Below, piece by piece: positions 10,914-20,756 of a DNA stretch of 53,531 nt. Source of the DNA: Knufia peltigerae. Its lineage: Eukaryota; Ascomycota; Eurotiomycetes; Chaetothyriales; Trichomeriaceae. The DNA lies in NCBI GenBank assembly GCA_030247855.1, contig JAPDRN010000187.1:1-53531 (forward strand). The letters run 5' to 3'. Numbering within the stretch: the first letter of the stretch is position 1; every line of letters starts with the position of its first letter. The notes beneath the pieces were generated by a model, which did no database searches, had not been told where the DNA came from, and saw only the letters and a list, made by a program, of their open reading frames with translations. The position numbers and the translations under genes are program-made.

Positions 10914-12859
10914 TCACCCAGTCGTAGCAGCCGTGCGACGTATGACAAAAACGCCGACCTCCAGACCGACGTTTCCGGCCGGCTGTCGACTCTGGCGGAT
11001 GCCATCGACAACTTCGCGGGCCAGCATGGCCGGTGTCACGTCAATCTGGCCACGAGGAGGCGGCATCCGACCGCCAGACTTGTGGTAGTCGACCAGGTTC
11101 TGTCGTAGCCGGTGGTGTTCCTGTTCGACGAACCAATCCACCCAGACAGAGCGATCCAGGACGACATCGGCAGTCTCGGAGTGGACGATCTCGTAACGGC
11201 TCGCCACGCCACGAGAAGGTGATCGTTGATTGAGTGCACCGCACATTGCCGACACCGCCGCTCCGATTTCTTCATACGTCTTCATGGCTTGAACTGCCGG
11301 CAAACTACCCAGCGTATTCGCAACGTGCATGAACAGTCCGTTGAGGAGGACAAAATGGCGTAGAAAGGGCTCGATGATGGGATTGACGTATCTATTCGCA
11401 AAGGTCAGAGATCCCTGCTTGGTCGGATAGATCAACAGAAGGGTGCCGTTGTTCGAGGAAAGCTCGAGAAGTCGATCGGCGAGGTAGGAGCGACGACTGA
11501 GGGTGAAGAAATCTTTGATCTCTTGAGAAGTGGTAGGGGGAATGTATCGTTCAAGGATCGAGACTTGGATGCTGCTCGGCACGGCGATGATGTTGGTGGG
11601 CCTGGTCCCGATGTTGATGGTAGTGTTGGGTGGGGAATGGTACGCGGGCACCATGGCGGCATGCGTGAAGATGGTCTGGTCTTGAAAATAGTCGTCGCTG
11701 GCATAATTCGTGTTTGGAGTGGCAGGTGGTGACGCCGGCACTTCGTCCATGCTAATGACTTGGGACACGGCGTGGGTTATGGTGATGTATGGAGCAGTGG
11801 AAAAGCGATTCTGAATTGCCTGAACCACCTGTTCGAAGACGGACATGATCTCTTTCGACTTGGGCTGAGAGGGTAGAGCTTGAACGACCATCTGGAGTTG
11901 GTATTGGTTCGTGGAATCTCCGAGACTCGATGCTGTGGGACCACGTTAGCTAAGGGCTATCCATCTACAAGTTCTCTGACCACTATCACCACAAGGTTCT
12001 TACCAAGTTGCTGGCAAGCTCGACTTAGCCAGTCAGACCGGCTGGAGTCGTCATGCGAGAGATCTGCTCGTTCCGGCATTTGGATACCTGACGGACGGGA
12101 GGTAGACCGAGGACGCGGCTCACCTGTGCCGGTTGGCTCTTGTCGATGAGATCGGTCTGGGTCAACGTCCGATACAGTTCGGATGCCGTCGGAAGAAGGA
12201 GATTGCACAGGACTACTGTCCCATTTGAAGGCGTCCAGGTCGTCTGGGGGTGTGAGAAGGGGCACAATGCCACACGGGTTGATCAAAGAAGTGAAGGCTG
12301 AACGGTCATATTGCGGCCAGGATTGCGCAACAGACAACGGCTGTACTGGTAGCGAATTGGAGCGTGAAAGACTGAGGTCTGTGGAAGGTGGGTGGGATGC
12401 TGTCGTTGAATGGCGTCTTGCGTGCGCATCGTTTGTCCTGGACTCTGCTTCGTGGCCCTTCATGTCCATGTTCGTGTTCATATTCACATTCATGTTCTTG
12501 CGTGGAAAATGAGGGAGCCTCATGTTCAGTCGTAAAACCTCGTTCCTCTGCACGACCTTTTCAACCGAGTCCACAGATGATCTCCTCCTCCGGCTAGGCT
12601 TTGATGGTCGCCTCGAGCCATATACCTGACTCTTGTGCACGGGACTTGGTCCAAGGTTTGAGCGAACGTCTTCCGAATGCTTCAACAGACCCTGTCCTGC
12701 CGTCTCGACGATTCCAGCTCGTCCCAGCATAGCCACATGGTGCTCCCCCTCTTCGGAAGGTGATAGTATTGGAGAGAGTTCGTCTACCTGCACCACCACC
12801 GACTGCCTTTTTGGTATTTGATACAAGCCGTCATCCAGCAACAAAGGCTGGGGGTTCAT
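10914..12859 (-). CDS. uncharacterised fungal protein, two exons, 5' end uncertain
   Basis: I do not recognise this gene. Exons: complement(10914..11932, 12004..12859). The 70-nt intron has a GTAAGA donor, an AGCTAACG branch site and a CACAG acceptor, and the frame closes at 624 aa. The first exon is low-complexity and basic/Ser/Pro-rich (RRPSKPSRRRRSS, a short Asn/Met repeat, TPPDD), which looks like a disordered region with phosphorylation sites. The second exon looks folded: it has a hydrophobic strand-like segment (NGTLLLIYPTK), helices around PFLRHFVLLNGLF and an acidic/aromatic stretch (WVDWFVEQEHHRLR). The first in-frame ATG is at 12857-12859. The frame stays open upstream to about 13121 without any ATG, next to a possible CTGCAG acceptor, so an earlier exon may carry the true start. 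No signal peptide or membrane helix is seen. Confidence 0.6.
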
Positions 12860-13307
12860 TTGCGAGGCTGAACGGTTCTGGTCTGGAATGGATATACGGA
12901 CAGTGCCAGGGGAGGGACTGCAAACGCCGGGGGACGTAGGAAGGAATGTGGCAATCAGGGAGCGACCGTTGGGACGGGCCCGAGATAGCAGCTGACACTC
13001 CCGCAGATCAGCCGGATGAGGGTATAACGAGGGACGGACTCGTGCAGGAGTGGACGTCTCATAAAGCAACAGGGACGCCGAAGGGGGTCCAAGGAGTCTG
13101 TGTGAAGAGGAATCTGCAGACGTGTGTTGTTATGTTGCTGATGGTCGCCCGTGAGGGAAACTGGAAACTTGGGAGATCAACGGAAGCGAACAAAAAGGAA
13201 CTGTGGGGGAAGTTCAAACGGATGGCGAGAAAATTAATTGAGGTTCACCAAAGCTAGCTTAGGCAGACTCTTTTTTGACATGGGTCAGCCGACAAGGACC
13301 GCTAGAG

Positions 13308-13351
13308 GTACGGAGTAGGGACCACTAGGTAGAGGTACTCTTACTCCGTAC
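13308..13351. repeat. 10-bp perfect inverted repeat, 24-nt loop (TACTCCGTA motif)
   Basis: GTACGGAGTA (13308-13317) and TACTCCGTAC (13342-13351) are exact reverse complements separated by 24 bases. Both arms are copies of the recurring TACTCCGTA word of this region. Confidence 0.75.
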
Positions 13352-15267
13352 AGGCGTTCTGTGAGGTAGGGCGATGTTGTGGGAGTGACAGGGGGTTCAG
13401 AGGGTACGGTAGTCGTACTTGTTGTGTACTCTGTAAACACTAGAGGTAGGCTGCCGTGTCCTCGTCGGCTGTTGAGGCCACCGGGAGAGGGAGGATTCAG
13501 AGCCTCGCAAGTGTTCGAATAAGGAGCCACAGGCTGATTCAGGGCTTGGAATGGCCGGGAACCTTGTAGAGGGGGATGAGAAAAAGTCTCCTGCTGGTTC
13601 TCCCTCTTTCGTTAGACACCACAGACAGAGCAAGTTGCGAAAGAGATGCAGAACATTTTGGCCCTGGTGGAGCGATGAACCCCCGTCGGCCAGTGGGTAA
13701 CTTGGTGGTTCTAGACCGTCGTAGATCGAACAAGGCGCCTGCGATAAGCCGCTTCAGCGCTGGCCTCATCCCTGCAAAACCGGAAGGATCCAGGAGGCCC
13801 AAACCACCTGTAGGCCGAGTATTTTACTCAGCTCGCGAGTGCCATGTCATCACTTTTGAAATGGAGAGAGGCTTTTTTCGCTGCTGAGATGGCCATCCAT
13901 GGGTTGTTACTTGTACGAAGCTGTTCACAGTAATTTTTTTCACTCGTAGAGAAACCAGCACTGTGTCTTGTCTTTCTTGTGCCGGCGTCTACCGGAAAAT
14001 AATACTGCAGTAGTAGTGAATCTAGGCACTACAATGGGACCTAAGCATCGTTACTCCATACAGTACTCCGTAATAACGGTACAGGGGGGGGGGATCCTCA
14101 AAGTGGAGGACCAAAATCCCTACTAACAATAGGTGGTATGTAGGTGATAGTCAATCATTTATCTGATCAATATCTGGTCAAACGCCCTACGGATTACGAG
14201 TACGCAAAGTGACTCCGTATCCTCGATCGATCTCTTCCCTTGGGGGTCCTTTTTTGACGAGGCATTAAACTGCACAAGTACTAGTTGACCGTCCATCACC
14301 TGGGTACCTATGTAGGTATTGTAGGTACGATAGATACTTCTACTGTAGTACTGTCTTTGAAGAAAAGGGAAGTACACCGTAGATGTGTCACAGATCTTCT
14401 AATCGGCCACCAAAAGACATTTACATTGTAGTATTCGTACTCGTATCCATACCTGTACACATGTTACATTGCATCTTTGACTTTTTTTTGTTTTTTCACA
14501 ACAACAACAACAACCCGTAAGAATTTGAGGAGCCTCACAGCCAAGCAAAAAAAGGTACAAGTACGACGACGAGCTTCTTCCGTCCGGCTTGGCCCAGTGC
14601 ATGGTCGTCCTTCAGTTTCCACTCTTTTCTTACTGATGGAAGTTTCCCAAGTCTACAAAAAGTATGTACCTACAGTACGGTGGGTGCACCGTACCTCGTA
14701 CTGCATCCCGTCTGGAAGTTGTGAGATGTTCTGGCTGAGTTTGCCTTTTGACAGCTGCAAGTCAGGAAGAGGCGCTGAACTAATTTCATGTACATTCCCT
14801 GTCACTCACCTCTCAAGGGCCTTCTTCTCTCAACGACAACGATGCAGCACCGGCTATAAGGCTTACCCAACCGGTCAATCCGCCCGAGACCCATTGGGGG
14901 ACTCGTGTCGTGTCGTGTCTTTGCATCTGCATCTCACACCTCCCCCCCCTCCCCCCCTTGTAAACTCTACAACTATTACTCCAGTATGTACATACCTACT
15001 ATCACACCCGCGAGTGAGAAAAGACTCCAAAAGTGACTTTTTGGCCCTTCTACTCCGTAACGTCCTCGGCAACACAGTCACCCGGTCTCCACCCGCCCTT
15101 GCAATGCCCGTGATAATAATTCGACATCACGCCATCTCAAATGACAAAGTATTCATAAGCCGTACTCCGTACACAAATCTACGGATGATCCCAAAGAACT
15201 GTTAGGGGGAAAAGAAAAGAGCCCCACCTTCGGCTATTGCTTTCTGAAAAGGAGTGACGAGTATCTA

Positions 15268-15288
15268 CCGTACATACAGTATGTACGG
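15268..15288. repeat. 10-bp perfect inverted repeat with one-base centre
   Basis: CCGTACATAC (15268-15277) and GTATGTACGG (15279-15288) are exact reverse complements around a single A at 15278. This could be a cruciform or a dimer binding site. It lies in the gene-poor stretch upstream of nothing obvious. Confidence 0.75.
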
Positions 15289-16119
15289 CGTAGCTCGAGC
15301 TCTAGATGATAAGGCTTCGGAAGATGAATGACTTGCAGCCAGACGGGAGCCCAAAAGTGGGTTGAACGGCGGTTAGAACGGTCGGGCGGCAACTGGGCTG
15401 CTGAAGTTTTCCCATCAACAACTCCCTACGGTACATACAACCCTTGGGCCTGGTGAGTGGCCACTAAACTTCCCTAGCCTCGACGAAAATCAGGCGACGT
15501 GTAAAAATGACCCCTGCCGATCGCCCAAACTGGATCCCCCGTCGCTACATAGAGCTGACGGTGCATACATACAGCTGGACAAGTTACGAGTATGTACGGA
15601 CTCCTACCAGGGTCTACTACTGTTATTACTTGCAGGCTGACTTTACCGCAAACCGGGGTGATCTTCGCCACAAGGTTCGGCTGGTGCCACGAGCGTTCCA
15701 AGTTGCATCCTGCATACTTTGGCACAGGCACCGTGCGAAATGCCAAAATGGCATGCCACCCTCTTCAGATTGAAGGGACCGTCGCGCAATCTGAGTCTAA
15801 CTCTCATCTACGACTAGAGCGGCCACCTTCTCAAATTGACAACCATGAAAAAGTAAGGAAAAGAGACCGTAACATCGGTGAGCAAGATGAAGACCCCAAT
15901 GGGAGGTCAGGGCGCGACCACAACATTCGCACATAAAGATTTTCTAGGGAGATCGGAACAGCAAGCAAAGACAGCGTAGACTGTATCATGTGTCTCGGCG
16001 TGGACACCGCAGCACTCTTGTTGAACGATGCCGCTTCCAACCAAAGCAGGGACCCGGGGCCCCTTCGTGCTTTTTTGCCATCGCTTGAGAATCCAAAAAG
16101 GTAATACTCCTCTTGTACG

Positions 16120-17240
16120 TCAATATTTGTGACCAACTCTTCCGGCCTTGGGATCCAGCACGACGCGAGGGTCTCGAAAGTCGACCCATCCCAGCATTGG
16201 CTACAAGGTGTCAGTCACTGTGCTTTCCCATGAGGTAGAATGTCACCCAGGGCTTTGTCCGAGGGACTCACCTCGCTCACAGCGTACCCCATGAGTTTCT
16301 GAATCCTCAACGGCAGACTCCTCGCTACGTCCAAAGGAACGCAAAGGTATTGATTCTCCTCTTGACGCAGGTATCCTCTGGTCATGAAACAGCTGAATAC
16401 CAGTCGCTCCTCATCCGTGGTCGTATTCTTGCTGCCACCGTGGTAACAGCTGGAGAGCATGATGAAGCCGTCTCCAGGGTTGAGTTCGGCATATACCGCG
16501 TCCTTCTCGTCTGGTGGCTGTGTCGTGTCCTCCAGATGACTGCCAGGAATAAACCTGGTGGCTCCGTTGGCCTTGGTCGTTTTGGTGCCCGCGACGAAAA
16601 AGCCGATGCCGTACTCTCTCGAGTTGGGAGGCTCCGGATACTTGTTCACACACAGACGGTTGGCATAGTGTATGTCATCGTCACGATGGAGCGGCTGGTC
16701 AAACGAGTCCCCCGGGCGGACGGAAAATACGATCGTGTTGTTGACCTGCGGCGGCGAGACGCCGACTTCGTTCCGGTCGCCATACCACGCGTATGCTTTG
16801 CTGGTCAGAAACTGTTCGCACACCGCCTGGTAGAGGTCGTTGCCGATCAGTTCAAGGGCGGCCGTTCGAGACTTCCCAATCAATCCAAAAGCACGCCGTG
16901 TGGAGGGTGGGAAGAAGTCGTTGCTCGCTGTCCAAGGAACGTCGGCCTCCAGGTAAGGACGCATGTCAATCTCCATCTGTGCTATGGCTTCTTGAGATAG
17001 AATGCCCCTGACAATGACTCCGCCGACACGCTTCAACCCTTCCACCACCTCACCGGGGCTTGCACTTGGAGCATATTCCGGAACCTCGAGACGCGGTCGG
17101 GGTGGGTACGTGATGCTATGTGCCTGTCGGAGTTTGTCGAACGATATGTGAACATCGCCATATTTGACGGTAGGAGGAGCGATGTTGTGGTTTTTGGTGT
17201 CTGAGACAACCGTGCCGTTTGTGGTCGCTGTTGGACTCAT
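16120..17240 (-). CDS. phytanoyl-CoA dioxygenase (PhyH) family Fe(II)/2-oxoglutarate oxygenase
   Basis: Predicted to hydroxylate a small molecule using iron, O2 and 2-oxoglutarate. Iron ligands are H185 and D187 (LHRDDD) and probably H267 (SCYHGG); R279 can hold 2-oxoglutarate, and RFIPGSH is typical of the fold. Exons: complement(16120..16200, 16272..17240), 349 aa. Reading straight on from the first exon gives a stop soon after, but a GTGAGT donor at 16271, a TGACTGAC branch site and a TAG acceptor at 16201 join phase 0 to a 26-residue C-terminus containing GWVDFRDPRVVL, the usual end of fungal PhyH proteins. No signal peptide or membrane helix. It is divergent from the permease at 17690, so the two may be co-regulated. 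Relatives act in fungal secondary metabolism and on amino-acid-like substrates. The substrate here is unknown. Confidence 0.88.
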
Positions 17241-17689
17241 TTTCCGAGATTGTTGTCGAGATCTTGATGGCGGGTGAGAGAGTCAGAGAGTCAAGACATC
17301 GATATCTGTCTCAAACATGCCCGTCATGGCCCGACACGTCAGTACTGGTCGCTTTGCGATCACAGATCCTCCCCGTCTCTTTATCTGCATCCTGCCAGGA
17401 TTCCATGCGGAGTTGTACTGGTGATGCCGTCCTGTGTCCGTGGATGTCCAATTGTGGGGTTGACTTGCCGTTGGAGCGCCGTTGTGCGTCCGACGAAGCG
17501 CCGCTATTCGCTTCTTGCTTGCCCGGATTGCATATCATCGGGGGAACTGCTCATTGATATTCTTTCTCCTAGAGATAAGTTAGGGAAATGCAGGTACAGT
17601 GAATTTGGTGTATATATTCCGCAATGGCTCTTGTTCCTGGTGCGGTACGATGTCTTTTTCTTCGCCGAGTGTCTCTATAGCGCTTGAAA
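17241..17689. promoter_or_regulatory. 449-bp divergent promoter, dioxygenase/permease
   Basis: This is the only spacer between the leftward dioxygenase and the rightward permease, so it must hold both promoters. A TATATATT box lies at 17611-17618, about 72 bases before the permease ATG at 17690. Two ATGs precede that start: 17624, which opens an 18-codon frame ending at 17680, and 17650, out of frame and overlapping the main start. They could matter for translation if they are in the mRNA. Confidence 0.55.
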
Positions 17690-17859
17690 ATGGAGTCCAA
17701 CAAAATATCCACGATTCGCAACGCCAGCATCACTGAGCCAGAGATTGGCACCATGAAACCTATTGCCAATGATGATTTCGACTTGGTGCAGCTCACCGGG
17801 CACAAACCCGTCCTCGAACGGAACTACAGCCGCTTTGCACTCTTAGCAATGTCATTCAT

Positions 17860-17914
<55 letters not shown>

Positions 17915-19806
17915 GTCTCTGTCTCTCTACCTTACTAGATTACTTTTTTAAGGATTGAGGGGGCGAGAAAGGTGTAATTTGCTGACAATTTGAAAGGATC
18001 GTGGATTCTTGGTCTGGTATTATCGGGGCACTCGCTACCGGCATCGCAAGTGGCGGAACTGTGAGTCGATGAATTCACATTGAACAGCTCTCATTCACAC
18101 TAGCCAGGTAATGTTGATCTATGGCTCAATCGCTGTCACGGTCATGACAATGGCGGTTGCACTATCCCTCGCAGAGTTGAGTAGCAGTTTTCCAACGAGC
18201 GGGGGCCAATACCATGTAAGTCACGCATCATGTCGTGCCAGAAGCATCTGCTGAGGATCTTAGTGGACTGCTGAACTCGCCCCGAAGCGTTGGGCTCCCT
18301 TGTTGAGCTGGTATTGCGGGTACTTCAGTACCATCGGCTGGTGTGTCGTCAGTGCTTCTATCACCGTGATTCTCGGTCAATTCTTGATGGCCATGATAAT
18401 ACTCGTGCATCCCGACATCACCTATCAGCGTTGGCAAGGCTTCGTCGTGTACGAGGGCATGAACGTCATTTTCATGCTGATCAACATATATGGTCGAAAA
18501 GTCCTCCCGTACGTCCACAGCATAGGGTTTTATATCTGCATCACGGCATTTTTGGTCGTCAATATGACGATTATTGGGAGTGCATATCCAAAGAACTCGG
18601 CAGATTTTGTCTTCAAGACGTTTACCAACGGAACAGGCTGGAAGGCCAACGGCATAGCTTTCATCGTGGGCCTGACGAATCCAGCATTTGCCTATGGCGG
18701 TCTAGATGGCGCGGTAGGTCTAGCGGCATCCGTCTCGATTCAACATAGGCTGACGTTGTTTCCACCTAGGTCCATGTCGCCGAAGAATTGAGAGGTATTG
18801 TCGTGCCTCATGGTGAAAATTGGCCCGCGGTACTGATGCAATAGAACGATAGATGCTCGTCGAAACCTACCTTTTGTCATCATCTCGACAGTATGTATCG
18901 GGTTCTGTACGATGATTGTCACTGCCATCGCCATCTGTTTTTGTATCCTCGACCTCGACAAAGTCCTGGCCACGTCAACCGGCGTTCCGATCTTGGAAAT
19001 ATTTTACCAAGCAACCAACAACAAAGGAGCTTCTATATTTCTTCTGTGTGTCCTCTTCTATCTCACATGTGCGGCAACGGTTGCGTCTCAACAGACTGCG
19101 AACCGTCTGATATGGGCGTTCGCTCGAGATGGGGCATTGCCATACAGCAATCAGTAAGTCGACGTCGGCGAAAAAGTGTTTGCTCGGGCTGACATTTGTC
19201 AGACTGCAGTCGATTCACCCTCGACACAAGGTGCCTGTGAAGGCAGCAATCTTGTGCTGGGCCATTATTGCTATCCTTGGATTTGTGTACCTGGGGAGCA
19301 CTACTGCTTTCAACGCTCTCGTGGGGTGTAATGTCCTGCTGGCGAATATCTCCTTTGCTTTCCCCATTGCCTTGCTGCTCTTTGGTCGCCGGAAATATCT
19401 CAAACCGTCACTTTTTCCGTTGGGGAACTTTCTGGGTCCAATAATCAATGCTGTCGCTCTCGTATGGATCATTTTTATGGTGGTGTTTTTTGATTTCCCC
19501 TTTACAATGCCTGTACACGCAGACAACATGAGTGGGCCTTTTCCTCTCCACGCCATTAGGGTAAATAATGCTGACGGTGCTCTTCAGATTACAGTTCCGT
19601 CATTATAGGCGCCGTGGTGATCTTCGCAGGGCTTTATTGGATGCTGAATGGTCGCAAGTCATACCAAGGGCCGGTAAGTCTAGTGGTATCCTCGCAAGAG
19701 ATGAGTCAAACCACTCATGTTATGTTAGAAAATGGAAGTCGGCATCGACGCTGCATTTCAATCACAGCTGGAGCAGAGTACCGCAGGAGCGCCTTGTAAA
19801 CGGTAA
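17690..19806 (+). CDS. amino-acid/GABA-choline type permease (APC superfamily), nine exons
   Basis: A twelve-helix plasma-membrane transporter of the fungal GABA/choline/amino-acid permease group. Exons: 17690..17859, 17997..18060, 18108..18215, 18264..18713, 18770..18794, 18853..19153, 19203..19531, 19588..19673, 19729..19806. They give 536 aa with consistent phases. Splicing restores family blocks: SWSGIIGALATG (helix 1), GGQYHWTAELAP, AVHVAEE-L, FARDGALPYSNQ followed by HPRHKVP, and MNYSSVIIG in the last quarter. One exon is only 25 nt. The fifth intron uses the second of two AG sites because the first would bring an in-frame TAG. Most introns have CTGAC or CTAAC branch sites. The first intron carries a long CT microsatellite. 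Neighbours are a divergent dioxygenase and a downstream Zn2Cys6 regulator. The substrate is probably an amino acid or quaternary amine, by family only. Confidence 0.92.
17867..17929 (+). repeat. CT/CTGT microsatellite in permease intron 1
   Basis: About twenty CT units run from 17867, then CTCTGT-type variants to about 17929. The whole tract lies inside intron 1 of the permease, just after its GTATGT donor. Confidence 0.9.
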
Positions 19807-20057
19807 CTTGAACTTCGCAACCAAGGAAATGAGTCGGACAAATCTGCGTGATGGGCTTGAATTCATCGGGTGTTCAATATGACCTGGATGTACAGCACCT
19901 CCGCACAAGTCACCGTCCGCCCCAGCATGCCAGGTCAGCCCCTTTTACAATCATGAGCATTGCGATTATATAGGCATATCACGAGGTCTCATGTTGTAAT
20001 AGATATCATTTGATGGCGCTTTTTTTCCGAGAATATGGCTCTCTAGTTGTGTAACTA

Positions 20058-20756
20058 TTATCGCGTGTACCAGCCCTTTGCCTCAAGGACGGCGTTGACC
20101 CTATTGTCCATGCTCTTAACAACACCTGATGCTTTTAGGAGGAATAGAAGCAGATGTCCGTTGAATAGCAATCTTAAAACACTCTCGAATCACTTCGGAA
20201 TCACCTATTGTAAATTGCAAATCAGGATTAATAATGTTAAGAAGGTGTTTAATCTTAAATCAGAGAATTTGAACCGGGTTTCAATCCAGAGAATAAGGAG
20301 GCCAATCTACTATAACCTTAATACCATTATCCTCGAACCATTTTCTGACCTTTTTAGCTCCATGAATAGGTGCGTTATTCTGCATAAATATTATGTCTGG
20401 CTTCTAGAGAGACAAGATATTGTCATTAAGAACTTTTAGATAAGAATTCGCTGAATAGCTCAATCTGCAGCCCTAAAGTCTCTCTTGAGAATATAGACAT
20501 TTAACGCTTCCGAAAAGTTTCGAAGATAGTAGTCTATATTATACTAGACAGATCTCTTGATTTATTTATTGAAGTGATTTTTTTCATTTTCTATTTGTCA
20601 TTAGGTGTTCAAAAGATCTATTCTCGTTTTGTTCCATCGCCTCGTCAAATAGAGCATTCATCCGACCATATAACACGTTGTCAGTTCTCCTAAGTTCATT
20701 CCTTATGTATCATAGCCTATTGCAATCGTTTCTCAGTATCCTTAGCCCTTGCGAGG
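20058..20756 (-). mobile_element. decayed Tc1/mariner transposase remnant, RIP-like
   Basis: Read on the minus strand, fragments match a Tc1/mariner DDE transposase in order: a HKE-T-EN-QRVIWSDE segment (WSDE codons at 20657-20671), FMQNNAPIH (20362-20379 for the core), DWPPYS (20290-20307) and the C-terminal AKGWYTR followed by TAA at 20058-20060. The first and second parts are in different frames, as are the second and third, so at least two frameshifts are present. Many in-frame stops fall where Trp or Gln/Arg codons are expected (TGG to TGA/TAG, CAA to TAA). The second catalytic Asp is Asn here (GAC/T to AAT), a G-to-A change. This fits repeat-induced point mutation. The 5' end is missing: homology starts next to the neighbouring regulator's stop codon at 20757. 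Terminal inverted repeats were not identified. Confidence 0.85.

Larger units (their letters stand above)
12860..16119. other. gene-poor stretch rich in short palindromic motifs
   Basis: Apart from a possible 5' extension of the preceding gene (to about 13121), nothing in these 3 kb looks like a gene. It contains several exact TACTCCGTA/TACGGAGTA motifs, two perfect inverted repeats, many GTAC-rich words, C and G homopolymers (14084-14093, 14942-14958) and an ACA/CAA run at 14500-14514. Open frames of up to ~240 codons are Pro/Thr/Ser-rich without family features. Confidence 0.6.

Noticed and set aside
14477..15205. 242-codon plus-strand open frame in the gene-poor region
   Set aside because: The sequence is Pro/Ser/Thr low complexity across homopolymers, with no ATG-proximal coding signal, domain or splice support.
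20265..20290. GGGTTTCAATCC-like stretch resembling a tRNA B box
   Set aside because: It lies inside the transposase homology (around the NP-VQ codons after DWPPYS), with no A box or cloverleaf around it.
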